From Microscilla marina ATCC 23134 (lineage in GTDB: Bacteria; Bacteroidota; Bacteroidia; Cytophagales; Microscillaceae), in the NCBI RefSeq assembly GCF_000169175.1, contig NZ_AAWS01000003.1, positions 124,001 through 188,000 on the forward strand: DNA of 64,000 bases, in the 5' to 3' direction. Shown here one piece after another: positions 26,692-36,007 of this stretch (within the stretch, counting starts at the first letter, position 1; the number at the start of each line of letters is the position of its first letter). The notes under the pieces were generated by a model, which worked only from the letters and a program-made list of their open reading frames with translations, did no database searches and was not told the DNA's origin. The position numbers were made by a program, and so were the translations under genes.

Positions 26692-27282
26692 TTATTTGGC
26701 ACCTGTGTAGTTAATTAACTCACTTGTATAGCGAAAGCCACCACCACCCTCTTGGATGTGTTTGATGTTCTGTTTCAATTTGGGAGAATACCAAAAAGTA
26801 TCAGTAACCTTTCCTTTGCCACCCACTTGATAGTTTTGAATATATCCCACATATTTTATTTTGTATGCCATAAACTTTCCAGCTGGTAGGTTAAGTTCTT
26901 CAAATGAAATAACCTCAGCGTCTTGACTGGTGATTCCTTTTTCTCCAGATTCGTTTGTCCACTTAGATTCATACTTCCACTTTTTTCCTACTTTCAAAGG
27001 CCAGCTACGATATGGAGTATCACTTTTCTTTTTATTCAGAATGTCAGCCATCTTTAGTGTGTCCGAACCATTCCAAAGGCCTAAAGTACCGTTATAATCT
27101 ACTATCTGTCGTATATCTTCACCTGTCCCTCCCACTTTCCCGTTAGTGGTACTTTCCCATTTCCAAGTCCATTTCTCACCAATTTTATAATCATCTAAAG
27201 TTGGTTTATTTGTGGATGAAGGCTTACAACTTGCGAGGGATAATAAGATAAATGTTAACTGAAGTATTACGTTTTTTGTCAT
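26692..27282 (-). CDS. Lipoprotein of unknown function
   Basis: A 196-residue protein: MTKNVILQLTFILLSLASC gives a short signal with lipobox SLASC. The mature part begins with a Ser/Thr/Lys linker, then GEKWTWKWESTTNGKVGGTG, PLKVGKKWKYESKWTNESGE and FWYSPKLKQNIKHIQEGGGG, a Trp- and Gly-rich beta domain. No family named with confidence. Its 5' end lies 40 bases from a MITE insertion, which may have altered its promoter. Confidence 0.75.
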   Translation of the reverse strand: MTKNVILQLTFILLSLASCKPSSTNKPTLDDYKIGEKWTWKWESTTNGKVGGTGEDIRQIVDYNGTLGLWNGSDTLKMADILNKKKSDTPYRSWPLKVGKKWKYESKWTNESGEKGITSQDAEVISFEELNLPAGKFMAYKIKYVGYIQNYQVGGKGKVTDTFWYSPKLKQNIKHIQEGGGGFRYTSELINYTGAK

Positions 27283-27321
27283 GGTTATTTACTTTAAATA
27301 TTGCACTATGTATATTATGAT

Positions 27322-27660
27322 CTGACCTTTCGCAGTATGTATTTTTGTTTTTAAGCAAAAAAATACAGTTTAGGACTAAGGTTGCGTCAGCTGGATTCAG
27401 CCTTAGTTTGTTGCCGTTAAGAATCTGTGAAACGAAGCCGTAAAAACAGATCACTGTTTGAGCGAAGCGAGTTTGAGCTGTTTCGGCGTAGTGCAACAGA
27501 TTTAGGCGAAACAAACTACAGCTGCGGGGTTTTTGATTACTTTTTTACCTGTAGAAAAAAGTAATGGCTCACAGATACTCGAATCATTGCTTTTTATGAG
27601 CATATTTTGCTGAGTGGTATTTTTTCACAAAAAACAAATTTTTGACCTGCGAAAGGTCAG
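27322..27660. mobile_element. MITE-like element, CTGACCTTTCGCAG family, intact copy (339 bp)
   Basis: Perfect 14-bp terminal inverted repeats CTGACCTTTCGCAG (27322-27335) and CTGCGAAAGGTCAG (27647-27660), flanked by the 7-bp duplication TTATGAT at 27315-27321 and 27661-27667. No transposase; the short ORFs inside are not coding. A second copy in inverse orientation at 34100-35932 is split by an IS110-family element, so this one shows the empty IS target (minus-strand CCCCGCAG-CT-GTAGTTTG around 27512-27529). Confidence 0.9.
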
Positions 27661-27683
27661 TTATGATAATGAACTTGTTTATT

Positions 27684-27851
27684 TCAAGGTGTTTTTTTGG
27701 CACCTTTGGTTCCTACGTAAGTAGAGAGTATGATTCCTGAACTTGCATCTTGTCCTTGAATTACGTTTCCTGCAAGTAGTAGGAAAAAGCAGAAGAAAGC
27801 TTTCAATGAAATTAATTTTAGTATGGTTTGTCTTTTTTGAGTAGTATCCAT
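27684..27851 (-). CDS. Possible small secreted peptide (55 residues)
   Basis: ATG at 27851 opens a 55-codon frame with a basic start and a hydrophobic core (LKLISLKAFFCFFLLLAG) ending GNVIQGQ, a credible signal peptide, followed by a 25-residue mature part. It may be a truncated remnant of a larger secreted protein cut near the MITE at 27660. Hairpin AAGGTG...CACCTT overlaps its 3' end. Confidence 0.35.
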   Translation of the reverse strand: MDTTQKRQTILKLISLKAFFCFFLLLAGNVIQGQDASSGIILSTYVGTKGAKKTP

Positions 27852-28224
27852 CAAATTCAATTTAAAATGCTCAACCAGGCGTTTGTTTTTTTAGATATAG
27901 GTTTAGTTTTGTATTTATGAATCTATTACAAGTTTTATTTGCAATGAAACCTACATTGTATAGGGCAGTTGCAAGGCTACTTTCAAAGTACACTAGTCCC
28001 CAATGCACTAGTGAGTTTATCCTCAACGTGGTTGATTGACATAATTTACTTGATTCATGATTAAGACAATAGACAAGGGGAAAGGTTGCATTCCGCAAAA
28101 AAAAATCTACAAGGTATTACCTTTAAGTTTTTTTAGTATAAACCTTACATCAGCCCCCTGTTTTACACGTTGTGCTAATACAATGATACCTACAATCAAA
28201 ATACCTATTAATTTTTAACACATT

Positions 28225-31200
28225 ATGAAAAAAACTACCTGGATACAAACACTGACCTTACTGCTAAGTGTGGTCATTTTTACCCAATGTTCAAAAAACC
28301 TGGTCGAAGTCCAGAAAACCGACTTTAAGGAAGAAGTAGCTACTCAGCAAAACCTGAAATTCACCTTTAGTCAGGACTTAGTGGCAGATAATAAATTGAA
28401 CGTTTGGGATACGACAAGTTATTTGACCTTTACCCCCAAGGTAAAGGGTAAGTTTAAATGGGTGTCGAAAAATGAGTTGATTTTTTCTCCAGTCAAAGGC
28501 TTTCAACCCAGTACCGATTACAAAGCTGTGTTACAAGAGGCTTTGGTAAAGGCTGCCCCCAATAAAGTACCTGATGTGAACAAAACAAGTAGCATTGTTT
28601 TTCACACTCCTTACCTCAACCTGAAAGACTCAGACGTATACTGGGCACAAGACAACCGTCGTACGAAGCAATTGAGGATAAACCTGAATTTTAATTACAA
28701 GATAAAGCCCCAATCCATTAAAAGTCTTTTAAGTATCAAGTCGGGTGGTAAGCAAATCCAGAGCTTTCGTGTAGTGAATGATGATATGTCGAGAACCGCC
28801 CAAATTGTCATTGATGAAGCTGGTTTGCAAAATGCCGGAGCCAGTCAGATAGACTTAACCATTGCTCCCGGTTTGCGCTGTGCCGAAAGCCCTTATGTAA
28901 CCACAAAACCAATTGCACATAAAGTAAGCACGCCCAATAAGCGTAACCTTGAGATTGTAAACGCCAAGGCTACGTATGAAAATAACGTTCCTTATATTCG
29001 GGTACAAACCAACCAGGCGGTAGAAGAGCTAGAGGTATTGAATAACCTGAAAATTAAGCCTTCGGTAGTATATCAGGTAAAAATGCTGGATCATGGGTTT
29101 TTGATTAAAGGAAATTTTAAGGCCAACAAAAGCTACACGGTTACACTGTCTGACAATATAAGAGGAGTTTTTGGGGGCAAACTTGCCGAGGCGCATGAGC
29201 AAGTGGTGCAGTTTGGCAGCTTGTCGCCCTACATTAGTTTTGTAGCTAAAAAAGGGCTCTACTTGTCAAGCAAGGGTAACAAAAACATTGGTATTCGCAT
29301 AGTAAATGTGCCTAAAGTAAAAGTGACGGTATATAAAATCTATGAAAATAATATTCAGCGATTTGTGACTGAACGTGGCTCAGTAAAAGACAATGCGTCT
29401 AGTTATTATACCAATTACAGCAGCTATGGCGATGCAGTCCTTGATCAGGAATATGACACCAGGTCGTTGCCGCAAACCAATGGTATGCATGTATTGAATC
29501 TTGACCTCGACAAAGCCAATAACTTCAAGGGCATTTATGCTGTAAAGGTAGCCTCTACCGAAAAACAGTGGCTCAATAGTAACAAAATCGTGTCGGTGTC
29601 GGATATTGGCTTTATAGTGAAACATACCAAAGAAGATGTATTGGTTTTTGCCAACTCTATCATGAGTGCCAAACCACTCAAAGGAGTGACTGTAAGCTTG
29701 ATTAGCAAAAGCAACCAACCTTTTTATAAGGCTACTACTGATGCCAACGGGGTAGCAAAGTTTGCTAAAATCAAAGAAAAGTTTCCCCAGGCAAGCGTGC
29801 GAATGATTACTGCACGTTATGGCAAAGATTTCAATTACCTTCATTTCAATCAAACTTCGGTAGAGCGCTCAGCTTTTGACATCGGGGGAATTCGTGAGAA
29901 TAAATCGGGTTACCAGGCTTTTCTTTACGGAGAACGCAACTTGTATCGTCCTGGCGAAACCATCCACTTAAATACAATTGTGCGCGACCAGCAATGGAAA
30001 GTACCAGGGCAAATTCCGGTAAAACTTAAGTTGTTGCTACCCAATGGCAAAGACTTTACTACTATGCGGGGAGTACTTGACAAACAAGGTGCTTTTGCGG
30101 TTTCTATTAAGTTGCCTGCTTCGGCAATTACGGGCACCTACAATGCCGAAGTGTATTCGGCTACTGGAGTATTACTTACCTCTAAGCGTATCAGTATAGA
30201 AGAGTTTATGCCTGACCGTATCAAGGTAAAGCTGGACTTGGTAGACCACGAGTTTAAAAATATCTGGAAAAAAGACGTTAAAAACGGTGACAGAGTACAG
30301 GTAAAGGTTGAAGCTTTGAACTTGTTTGGTCCCCCTGCGGCTAATCGTAATTATGACTTAAGTTTTTACTTGCAACGTAAGTCGTTTCGACCAAATGCAC
30401 CAAAATATAGAGACTATAATTTTGCCATTCGTTCGGGTGACGATAAACGGGTTTATTCTACCGATTACTTGAAAACCGAACGCCGGGAGGGTAAAACTGA
30501 TACAAAGGGCTTGATCAAGGAAAGCTTTAAAATACCCGCCGAATACGTTAATCAAGGAGTACTGCAGGGCAAAGTGTTCGCCACTGTGTTTGACGAGACC
30601 GGAAGGCAGGTAAGCCGTATGAAAACCTTTGATGTGTTTACTCAAAGTACATTTTTGGGAATCAAAAAATTTGATTACTATGTAAACACCAGGTCTTCGC
30701 TGCCCATACAACTGGTGGCAGTAAACAAAAAAGGCAACCCGGTAAATGCCACTGCCAAGGTGCAAATTATCCGTTATCGTTGGCAAACCGTGCTTGAAAA
30801 AACCTACAGTGGAACGCGTTATGTTTCGCGTCGCAAGCCTAAAATATTACAAGAAAACACGGTTTCTTTCAATGGTGGGGTAGCAGCTCCTTTTAACTTT
30901 ACCCCCAACTATTCGGGAGAGTATGAGGTGCGTGTAAAGTTGCCTAAGAGCGATTTTTATGTATCCCAGTCGTTTTATGCTTATCAGTATGGTACTACCG
31001 ACAATGCATCGTTTGAGGTAGACAAAGATGGTAAGATTGGCATTACCCTAGATAAAAAAGAATACAATGTGGGCGACCAGGCCAAAGTGTTGTTTACTAC
31101 TCCGTTTAAAGGGCGTATGCTGGTAACTGTAGAACGCAATCAAGTATACAAACACTTTTATGTAGATACTGATAAAAAATCTGCCTCAGTCACCATTCCA

Positions 31201-33717
31201 GTGACAGAAGCTTATCAGCCCAATGTATACATTACGGCTACCTTGATCAAACCATTGAGCGATGGTGCCATTCCATTGACAGTAGCCCATGGGTTTGCTC
31301 CTTTGAAGGTTACACGCCCCGAAAACCGCCTACAGGTAAGCATAGATGCAGTAGAAAAAACTGAATCAAAACAAAAACAAACCATCAAAGTAAAAACCAA
31401 TCGTGCTGAAGCCGACGTTCAGGTAACCCTGGCTGTAGTAGATGAGGGTATTTTGCAGATGAAGCGTTACCGTTCGCCCAATCCGCTCAATTATTTCTTC
31501 CAAAAAAGAGCCCTCGAAGTAAACGCTTATGACCTGTACCCCCAGCTATTTCCCGAACTCTTCATTCGTCGCAGTAGCTCAGGTGGGGGTGGGTCGCTCG
31601 CCGATGAGCGCACCAACCCTATGGTAAACAAACGCATTAAGTTGGTGAGTTTCTGGAGCGGTGTTCTTAAAACCAATGCACAAGGCGAAGCTACATATAC
31701 CATTAACATTCCTCAGTTTTCGGGTAGTTTGCGGCTCATGGCAGTGGCTTATAAAGGCAGTGCTTTTGGAGCAGCCCAAAAGAATATGATTGTAGCCGAT
31801 CCTGTAGTAATATCTACAGCATTGCCCCGTTTTTTGAGTCCTGGCGATCAGCTCAAAATGCCTGTAACGCTTACCAACACTACAGACAAAGCTTCGCCTG
31901 CCTCAGTACAATTGCGTACTACTCCCAACCTAAAAGTAATTGGGCGCAAGAGTGCCAATGTAACCCTGGCAGCCAATAGCGAAAAGCAAATCATGTTTGA
32001 AGTACAAGCAGCTAAGGTAATAGACAGTGCCAAGGTAGAGGTGGTGGTCAATGCCATGGGGCGTATGTTTAGCGAAAAACAATCTATCAACATCCGAGCC
32101 TCAAGCGGATTGATCAAGAGCAGTGGCAGTGGGGTGGTAACTGCAGGTACCAATCAGTCGTTGAGTTTGAAAAAAGGGTTGCTACCTTCTACTACTCAAG
32201 CCAAATTAGTGTTGAGTAAATCACCTTTGATACAGTTTGCCAAAAGTTTGGATTACCTTATTCAGTATCCGCATGGTTGTGTAGAGCAAACTACCTCATC
32301 GGTTTTTCCTCAGTTGTATGCCCAAAACCTCATGAAGGTATTGATGCCCAAAACCAGAGGGTTTGATGCTACCTATGGCAAGCAAATCAAAGAAAATGTA
32401 CAAGAAGGTATCTTAAGGTTGCAATCTATGCAAATGTACAATGGTGCATTGAGTTATTGGCCTGGAGGCAATTACGCAAGCTGGTGGGGAACTGCTTATG
32501 CTACTCACTTTTTGCTGGAAGCTAAAAAGTTAGGCTACAATGTAAACACCAGTATGCTCAACAGGATGTATACCTACCTGGCGCGTAAGTCTAAAAGCAG
32601 TACTGATGCCTACTATAGCCGCAACCGGGTACGCTACTATTACACCGATAATACAGGCGCCCGCAAGCTCAAGACTATAGCCAAACGCGAAGCCATTTAT
32701 TCTTTGTATGTGTTGGCGCTTGCCAAAAAAGCCGATGTATCGACGATGAATTTCTATAAAGAAAATGCCAAGCTGTTGTCATTGGATTCAAAATATTTGT
32801 TAGCAAGTGCTTATTTTGTATTGGGTGATCAAATCAACTATAAAGTGTTGTTGCCCAAAAGCTTTAGTGGCGAAAAAGCCGAACAAGCCTTGGGTGGAAG
32901 CTTTTATTCTTATATACGCGATCAGGCGCTTGCCTTAAATGCATTGGTGGAGGCCGATCCTCAAAACCCACAAATTGCTTCATTGGCTCGCCGTTTGGGG
33001 CAGCAAGTACGTTCAGCCCGTTACCTCAATACCCAGGAAAGTGCTTTTTCTTTATTGGCGTTGGGCAAGTTGGCTACTGCCAACAAAGGAAACATACAGG
33101 CAGAGGTGACCGCCGGAGGTAGCCGTGTAGGTACGTTTGTTGGGCAAGACCTGACAGTTACCCAAAATATTGCCAATAAAGCGTTGAATATAAGGGCGAC
33201 TGGTTCGGGTAGTTTGTACTACTTCTGGCAAATGAATGGTTTGAGTGCCACTGGTAAAGTAGAAAACCAAGACAATGTGATTAAGGTACGCAAACAGTTT
33301 TATGACCGTGAGGGCAACCTAATTAAAGACCATGTGTTTAGACAAAATGATTTGGTGGTGGTAAAGGTAACCGTGGCTACTGTTGATGGTTCTAGCGTAA
33401 AAAATGTAGCAGTGACTGATATGCTTCCGGCTGGTTTTGAAATAGAAAACCCTCGCCTGACTTCTTCGTCGCCTGCGGTAAGCTGGATCAAGAAAGCCAG
33501 TAATCCCGATCATTTTGATATTCGCGATGATAGAATTAACCTATTTACAACGGCTTCACGCAAAACCAAAACCTTTTATTATTTGGTAAGGGCGGTGTCG
33601 CAAGGAAACTTTACCATGGGACCTGTAAGCGCCGATGCGATGTATAATGGGGCTTTGTATTCGTACAATGGCAGTGGTACTATTAAGATTGTAGCACGGG
33701 GTAGTGACGAGGGATAG
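28225..33717 (+). CDS. Bacterial alpha-2-macroglobulin lipoprotein
   Basis: An 1830-residue envelope protein. The N-terminus MKKTTWIQTLTLLLSVVIFT followed by QC is a lipobox, so it is lipid-anchored. It traps proteases: cleavage of the bait region activates an internal thioester that binds the attacker. The thioester motif is intact: Cys1352-Val-Glu-Gln within YPHGCVEQTTS. N-terminal MG-type beta domains, the MG2-like YRPGETIHLNTIVRD, PVTLTN and SFWSG...YTINIPQFSGSLRLM near 1135-1180, and helical TED after 1340 match the YfhM class. It lacks the neighbouring pbpC often paired with it. The gene has its own terminator. Confidence 0.95.
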   Translation: MKKTTWIQTLTLLLSVVIFTQCSKNLVEVQKTDFKEEVATQQNLKFTFSQDLVADNKLNVWDTTSYLTFTPKVKGKFKWVSKNELIFSPVKGFQPSTDYKAVLQEALVKAAPNKVPDVNKTSSIVFHTPYLNLKDSDVYWAQDNRRTKQLRINLNFNYKIKPQSIKSLLSIKSGGKQIQSFRVVNDDMSRTAQIVIDEAGLQNAGASQIDLTIAPGLRCAESPYVTTKPIAHKVSTPNKRNLEIVNAKATYENNVPYIRVQTNQAVEELEVLNNLKIKPSVVYQVKMLDHGFLIKGNFKANKSYTVTLSDNIRGVFGGKLAEAHEQVVQFGSLSPYISFVAKKGLYLSSKGNKNIGIRIVNVPKVKVTVYKIYENNIQRFVTERGSVKDNASSYYTNYSSYGDAVLDQEYDTRSLPQTNGMHVLNLDLDKANNFKGIYAVKVASTEKQWLNSNKIVSVSDIGFIVKHTKEDVLVFANSIMSAKPLKGVTVSLISKSNQPFYKATTDANGVAKFAKIKEKFPQASVRMITARYGKDFNYLHFNQTSVERSAFDIGGIRENKSGYQAFLYGERNLYRPGETIHLNTIVRDQQWKVPGQIPVKLKLLLPNGKDFTTMRGVLDKQGAFAVSIKLPASAITGTYNAEVYSATGVLLTSKRISIEEFMPDRIKVKLDLVDHEFKNIWKKDVKNGDRVQVKVEALNLFGPPAANRNYDLSFYLQRKSFRPNAPKYRDYNFAIRSGDDKRVYSTDYLKTERREGKTDTKGLIKESFKIPAEYVNQGVLQGKVFATVFDETGRQVSRMKTFDVFTQSTFLGIKKFDYYVNTRSSLPIQLVAVNKKGNPVNATAKVQIIRYRWQTVLEKTYSGTRYVSRRKPKILQENTVSFNGGVAAPFNFTPNYSGEYEVRVKLPKSDFYVSQSFYAYQYGTTDNASFEVDKDGKIGITLDKKEYNVGDQAKVLFTTPFKGRMLVTVERNQVYKHFYVDTDKKSASVTIPVTEAYQPNVYITATLIKPLSDGAIPLTVAHGFAPLKVTRPENRLQVSIDAVEKTESKQKQTIKVKTNRAEADVQVTLAVVDEGILQMKRYRSPNPLNYFFQKRALEVNAYDLYPQLFPELFIRRSSSGGGGSLADERTNPMVNKRIKLVSFWSGVLKTNAQGEATYTINIPQFSGSLRLMAVAYKGSAFGAAQKNMIVADPVVISTALPRFLSPGDQLKMPVTLTNTTDKASPASVQLRTTPNLKVIGRKSANVTLAANSEKQIMFEVQAAKVIDSAKVEVVVNAMGRMFSEKQSINIRASSGLIKSSGSGVVTAGTNQSLSLKKGLLPSTTQAKLVLSKSPLIQFAKSLDYLIQYPHGCVEQTTSSVFPQLYAQNLMKVLMPKTRGFDATYGKQIKENVQEGILRLQSMQMYNGALSYWPGGNYASWWGTAYATHFLLEAKKLGYNVNTSMLNRMYTYLARKSKSSTDAYYSRNRVRYYYTDNTGARKLKTIAKREAIYSLYVLALAKKADVSTMNFYKENAKLLSLDSKYLLASAYFVLGDQINYKVLLPKSFSGEKAEQALGGSFYSYIRDQALALNALVEADPQNPQIASLARRLGQQVRSARYLNTQESAFSLLALGKLATANKGNIQAEVTAGGSRVGTFVGQDLTVTQNIANKALNIRATGSGSLYYFWQMNGLSATGKVENQDNVIKVRKQFYDREGNLIKDHVFRQNDLVVVKVTVATVDGSSVKNVAVTDMLPAGFEIENPRLTSSSPAVSWIKKASNPDHFDIRDDRINLFTTASRKTKTFYYLVRAVSQGNFTMGPVSADAMYNGALYSYNGSGTIKIVARGSDEG

Positions 33718-33745
33718 GTAGAGATAATAAGGTAAAATAATGAAG

Positions 33746-33776
33746 GAGGCTTTGGTAAAACAAGGCCTCTTTTTTT
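33746..33776 (+). terminator. Rho-independent terminator
   Basis: GAGGC-t-TTG, 6-base loop, CAA-g-GCCTC followed by seven T, 29 bases after the alpha-2-macroglobulin stop. Confidence 0.85.
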
Positions 33777-33827
33777 GTGAGAAAAACTAGTAAATTATTG
33801 ATTTTCAGTGCTTAATATGTTGTGTGA

Positions 33828-33947
33828 ATCAGTTTTTTTGCTTATTTAAGGGCTTTTGCCTTCAGTGCCGATGAACTCGTCGAGCAAGCCCAACAGCCTG
33901 GTTTAGCCAATGTGCGTCATCATTTAGAGGTTAGTGATCTTTCATAA
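33828..33947 (+). pseudogene. Possible 3' remnant of a gene
   Basis: A 39-codon open frame without start codon ends at TAA 33945-33947; its last part reads SADELVEQAQQPGLANVRHH, which looks protein-like. A strong terminator at 33993-34033 follows it, and no other plus-strand gene would use that terminator. It may be what is left of a gene deleted during element insertion. Could be chance. Confidence 0.25.
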
Positions 33948-33992
33948 ATAACTTGAGCCATTAAAGTGTATCTATTGCCCTCATTCTTCTCA

Positions 33993-34033
33993 AAAAAAAG
34001 GCTTCATAACTTCGGCTATGTAGCCTTTTTTTT
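33993..34033. terminator. Strong bidirectional terminator hairpin
   Basis: A7-GGCT-t-CATA, 8-base loop, TATG-t-AGCC-T8: long stem with A run on one side and T run on the other. No intact gene lies directly upstream on either strand. Confidence 0.8.
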
Positions 34034-34278
34034 GAATCGCCTGAGAACAATATATTTTCTTGAATAGGCACATCTTATTTTTTCCAGATCACTTAAGCTC
34101 TGACCTTTCGCAGGTCAAAAATTTGTTTTCTGTGAAAAAATACCACTCAGCAAAATATGCTCATAAAAAGCAATGATTCGAGTATCTGTGAGCCATTACT
34201 TCCCCGAATCAAGTTCGGGATCATGGATTTCCTACAGGTAAAAAAGTAATCAAAAAACCCGCCGCTTATATCTTTACC

Positions 34279-34498
34279 TTATCTTAAAATAACACATAAA
34301 TCATTATATTAGATAAAACCTAAATGGTAGATGATTACAATAGTTCTTACATAGCCGCCGCTAAGTACTATCACAAGATAGATACAGCACTACAGAGATC
34401 ACAATCATCTACCTTTCTACTCTAAATTGAATTAAGTATCCAAGGCATAGATGTGTTCTATAGCCTGCATCTCATAAGTGAAGTTGAGTAAGAAGTAG
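34279..34498 (+). ncRNA. Predicted bridge RNA of the IS110-family element
   Basis: 5' stem: TTATCT (34279-34284) with AGATAA (34311-34316). Target loop: an 11-bp perfect stem GGTAGATGATT (34326-34336) / AATCATCTACC (34403-34413) encloses CCGCCGCT (34355-34362), identical to the left target plus core, a hairpin CTATC-acaa-GATAG (34368-34381), and ACTACAG (34389-34395), the complement of the right target CTGTAGT. Donor loop: AGTATC (34435-34440) matches the right end of the IS (35688-35693), hairpin GGC-ATAG...CTAT-a-GCC (34444-34465), and ATAAG (34474-34478) complements the left end CTTAT. This is the guide layout known for IS621 bridge RNA. Confidence 0.8.
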
Positions 34499-34525
34499 GT
34501 GATTCATCGTTTAATTTTATGCCTT

Positions 34526-35593
34526 ATGAAAAAAATAACTTTCGTTCAAGTTGGGATTGCTTTAGATATATCCAAAGCAGATTTTAGAGCTTGTATTATG
34601 GGTAGCAATGGTCAGAAAGTTTTTAAAGTAATTGCCAGCCGGAAGTTTTCAAATAATACCAAAGGTTTTAGCGAATTTAACCATTGGGTACAAAAAAACC
34701 TAAATAAACACTCAATAACAGAGGCTGAATATTTAATGGAAGCTACAGGTGTTTACCACGAAAACCTAGCTTGGACACTTTATGAAAAAGCACATAAAGT
34801 AATCGTGGTGTTACCTAATCAAGCAAAAGCATTCTTGAAAAGTGAGGGGATCAAGAGCAAAACTGATAAGATAGATGCCCAAGGTTTGGCAAAAATGGTG
34901 CTCGTCAAAAACCTTCGTTATTGGAAACCAATTAGTCCTGTTTTAAAGGAATTACGCACAATCGCGCGTTATTATGAGGTTATTCAAAAAGAACTCACTC
35001 AAAATTATAATCGCCTACATGCGCTTGAGCATAGCCATGACCCTAATAAGTTTGTCCTAAAACAACTTAAAAACCACCTCAAATTTCTCGAGAAGCAAAA
35101 AGAAAGCGTTCATCAACAGATTTTAGAAACTACCAAGAAAGATGAGGTGTTACACGAAAAAATGAAGCGTTTAACTACTATTTATGGAATAGGTATTTTA
35201 ACTGTTGCGGTGGTTGTCGCTGAAACTAATGGCTTTGAGCTATTTAGCAGCCAGAAACAACTTACTAGCTATGCAGGGTATGATATTGTTGAACATCAAT
35301 CAGGAAAATATGTTGGGCAAACACGTATATCTAAAAAAGGAAATACACATATTAGAAGAGCTTTACACTTTCCTGCCCTCAAGACAGTCAAGCAAGAAAA
35401 TATTTTTCAGGAATTATATTCAAGAGTATTTGAACGAACCAAGAAAAAGATGAAAGCCTATACAGCAGTACAAAGGAAACTTCTGGTAGTGATGTATACT
35501 TTATGGAAAAAAGAAGAAAACTTTGATCTCAACTATGCAAAACAAAAAGTTGTAGAAGAGCAAGAATGCCCTCCTACACTAGGTAGTTATTAA
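34526..35593 (+). CDS. IS110-family DEDD transposase/recombinase
   Basis: ATG at 34526 (MKKITFVQVGIALDISKADF) is chosen over the GTG at 34499, which would overlap the bridge RNA; 355 residues. The RuvC-like N-terminal domain has the acidic residues Asp14 (LDISK), Glu72 (MEATGVY), Asp114 and Asp117 (KTDKIDAQ). A coiled-coil region lies at about 150-215. The C-terminal Transposase_20 domain has IYGIGILTVAVVVAE, and Ser259 in EHQSGK, the probable nucleophile by analogy with IS621. No frameshift or truncation, so the element may be active. Confidence 0.95.
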   Translation: MKKITFVQVGIALDISKADFRACIMGSNGQKVFKVIASRKFSNNTKGFSEFNHWVQKNLNKHSITEAEYLMEATGVYHENLAWTLYEKAHKVIVVLPNQAKAFLKSEGIKSKTDKIDAQGLAKMVLVKNLRYWKPISPVLKELRTIARYYEVIQKELTQNYNRLHALEHSHDPNKFVLKQLKNHLKFLEKQKESVHQQILETTKKDEVLHEKMKRLTTIYGIGILTVAVVVAETNGFELFSSQKQLTSYAGYDIVEHQSGKYVGQTRISKKGNTHIRRALHFPALKTVKQENIFQELYSRVFERTKKKMKAYTAVQRKLLVVMYTLWKKEENFDLNYAKQKVVEEQECPPTLGSY

Positions 35594-36007
35594 ATAACTC
35601 CTTTTGGGTAAAGTAAAGATAAAACCGTTTTTTAAAATAAACTCAAAATCTTGAAAAAATTATATCAAAAAGCTTGATTTCGCAGATAGTATCTGTAGTT
35701 TGTTTCGCCTAAATCTGTTGCACTACGCCGAACCGCAGCCCGTAAGGGCAAGCTCTGCCTTTTCGGCTAAACAGCTCAAACTCGCCTGCGGCTCAAACAG
35801 TGATCTGTTTTTACGGCTTCGTTTCACAGATTCTTAACGGCAACAAACTAAGGCTGAATCCAGCTGACGCAACCCTAGTCCTAAACTGTATTTTTTTGCT
35901 TAAAAACAAAAATACGTACTGCGAAAGGTCAGTTAAGCTGATGGAATTACAATTTTTGCTCAACGATTTGAGCTTTTTTCACACAACTCATGAAGGTTAA
36001 ATAGTCT

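Larger units (their letters stand above)
34267..35694 (+). mobile_element. IS110-family insertion sequence (about 1.43 kb)
   Basis: The boundaries follow from comparison with the intact MITE: the left junction is ACCCGCCG-CT then TATATCTTT, the right junction is AGTAT-CT then GTAGTTTG, and the empty site reads CCCCGCAG-CT-GTAGTTTG. The CT dinucleotide present at both ends is the core used by IS110/IS621-type elements, which lack inverted repeats and target duplications. It encodes one DEDD transposase (34526-35593), has 260 noncoding bases on the left (bridge RNA region) and about 100 on the right. Confidence 0.88.
34100..35932. mobile_element. MITE-like element (CTGACCTTTCGCAG family) interrupted by an IS110-family element
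   Basis: Ends CTGACCTTTCGCAG (34100-34113) and CTGCGAAAGGTCAG (35919-35932) with the 7-bp duplication TTAAGCT at 34093-34099 and 35933-35939. Without the IS it is about 405 bp, longer than the 339-bp copy at 27322 because of extra segments near 34199-34230 and 35730-35770. Orientation is opposite to the other copy. The IS occupies 34267-35694. Confidence 0.9.

Noticed and set aside
27224-27514. 96-codon open frame on minus strand
   Set aside because: Runs through the MITE; its counterpart at 35800-36000 comes from the other MITE copy, so it is repeat sequence rather than a gene.
27871-28098. 75-codon minus frame before the alpha-2-macroglobulin gene
   Set aside because: AT-rich upstream region with no protein-like pattern.
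29380-29853. 157-codon antisense frame within the alpha-2-macroglobulin gene
   Set aside because: Shadow of a clear coding frame; no domain or signal of its own.
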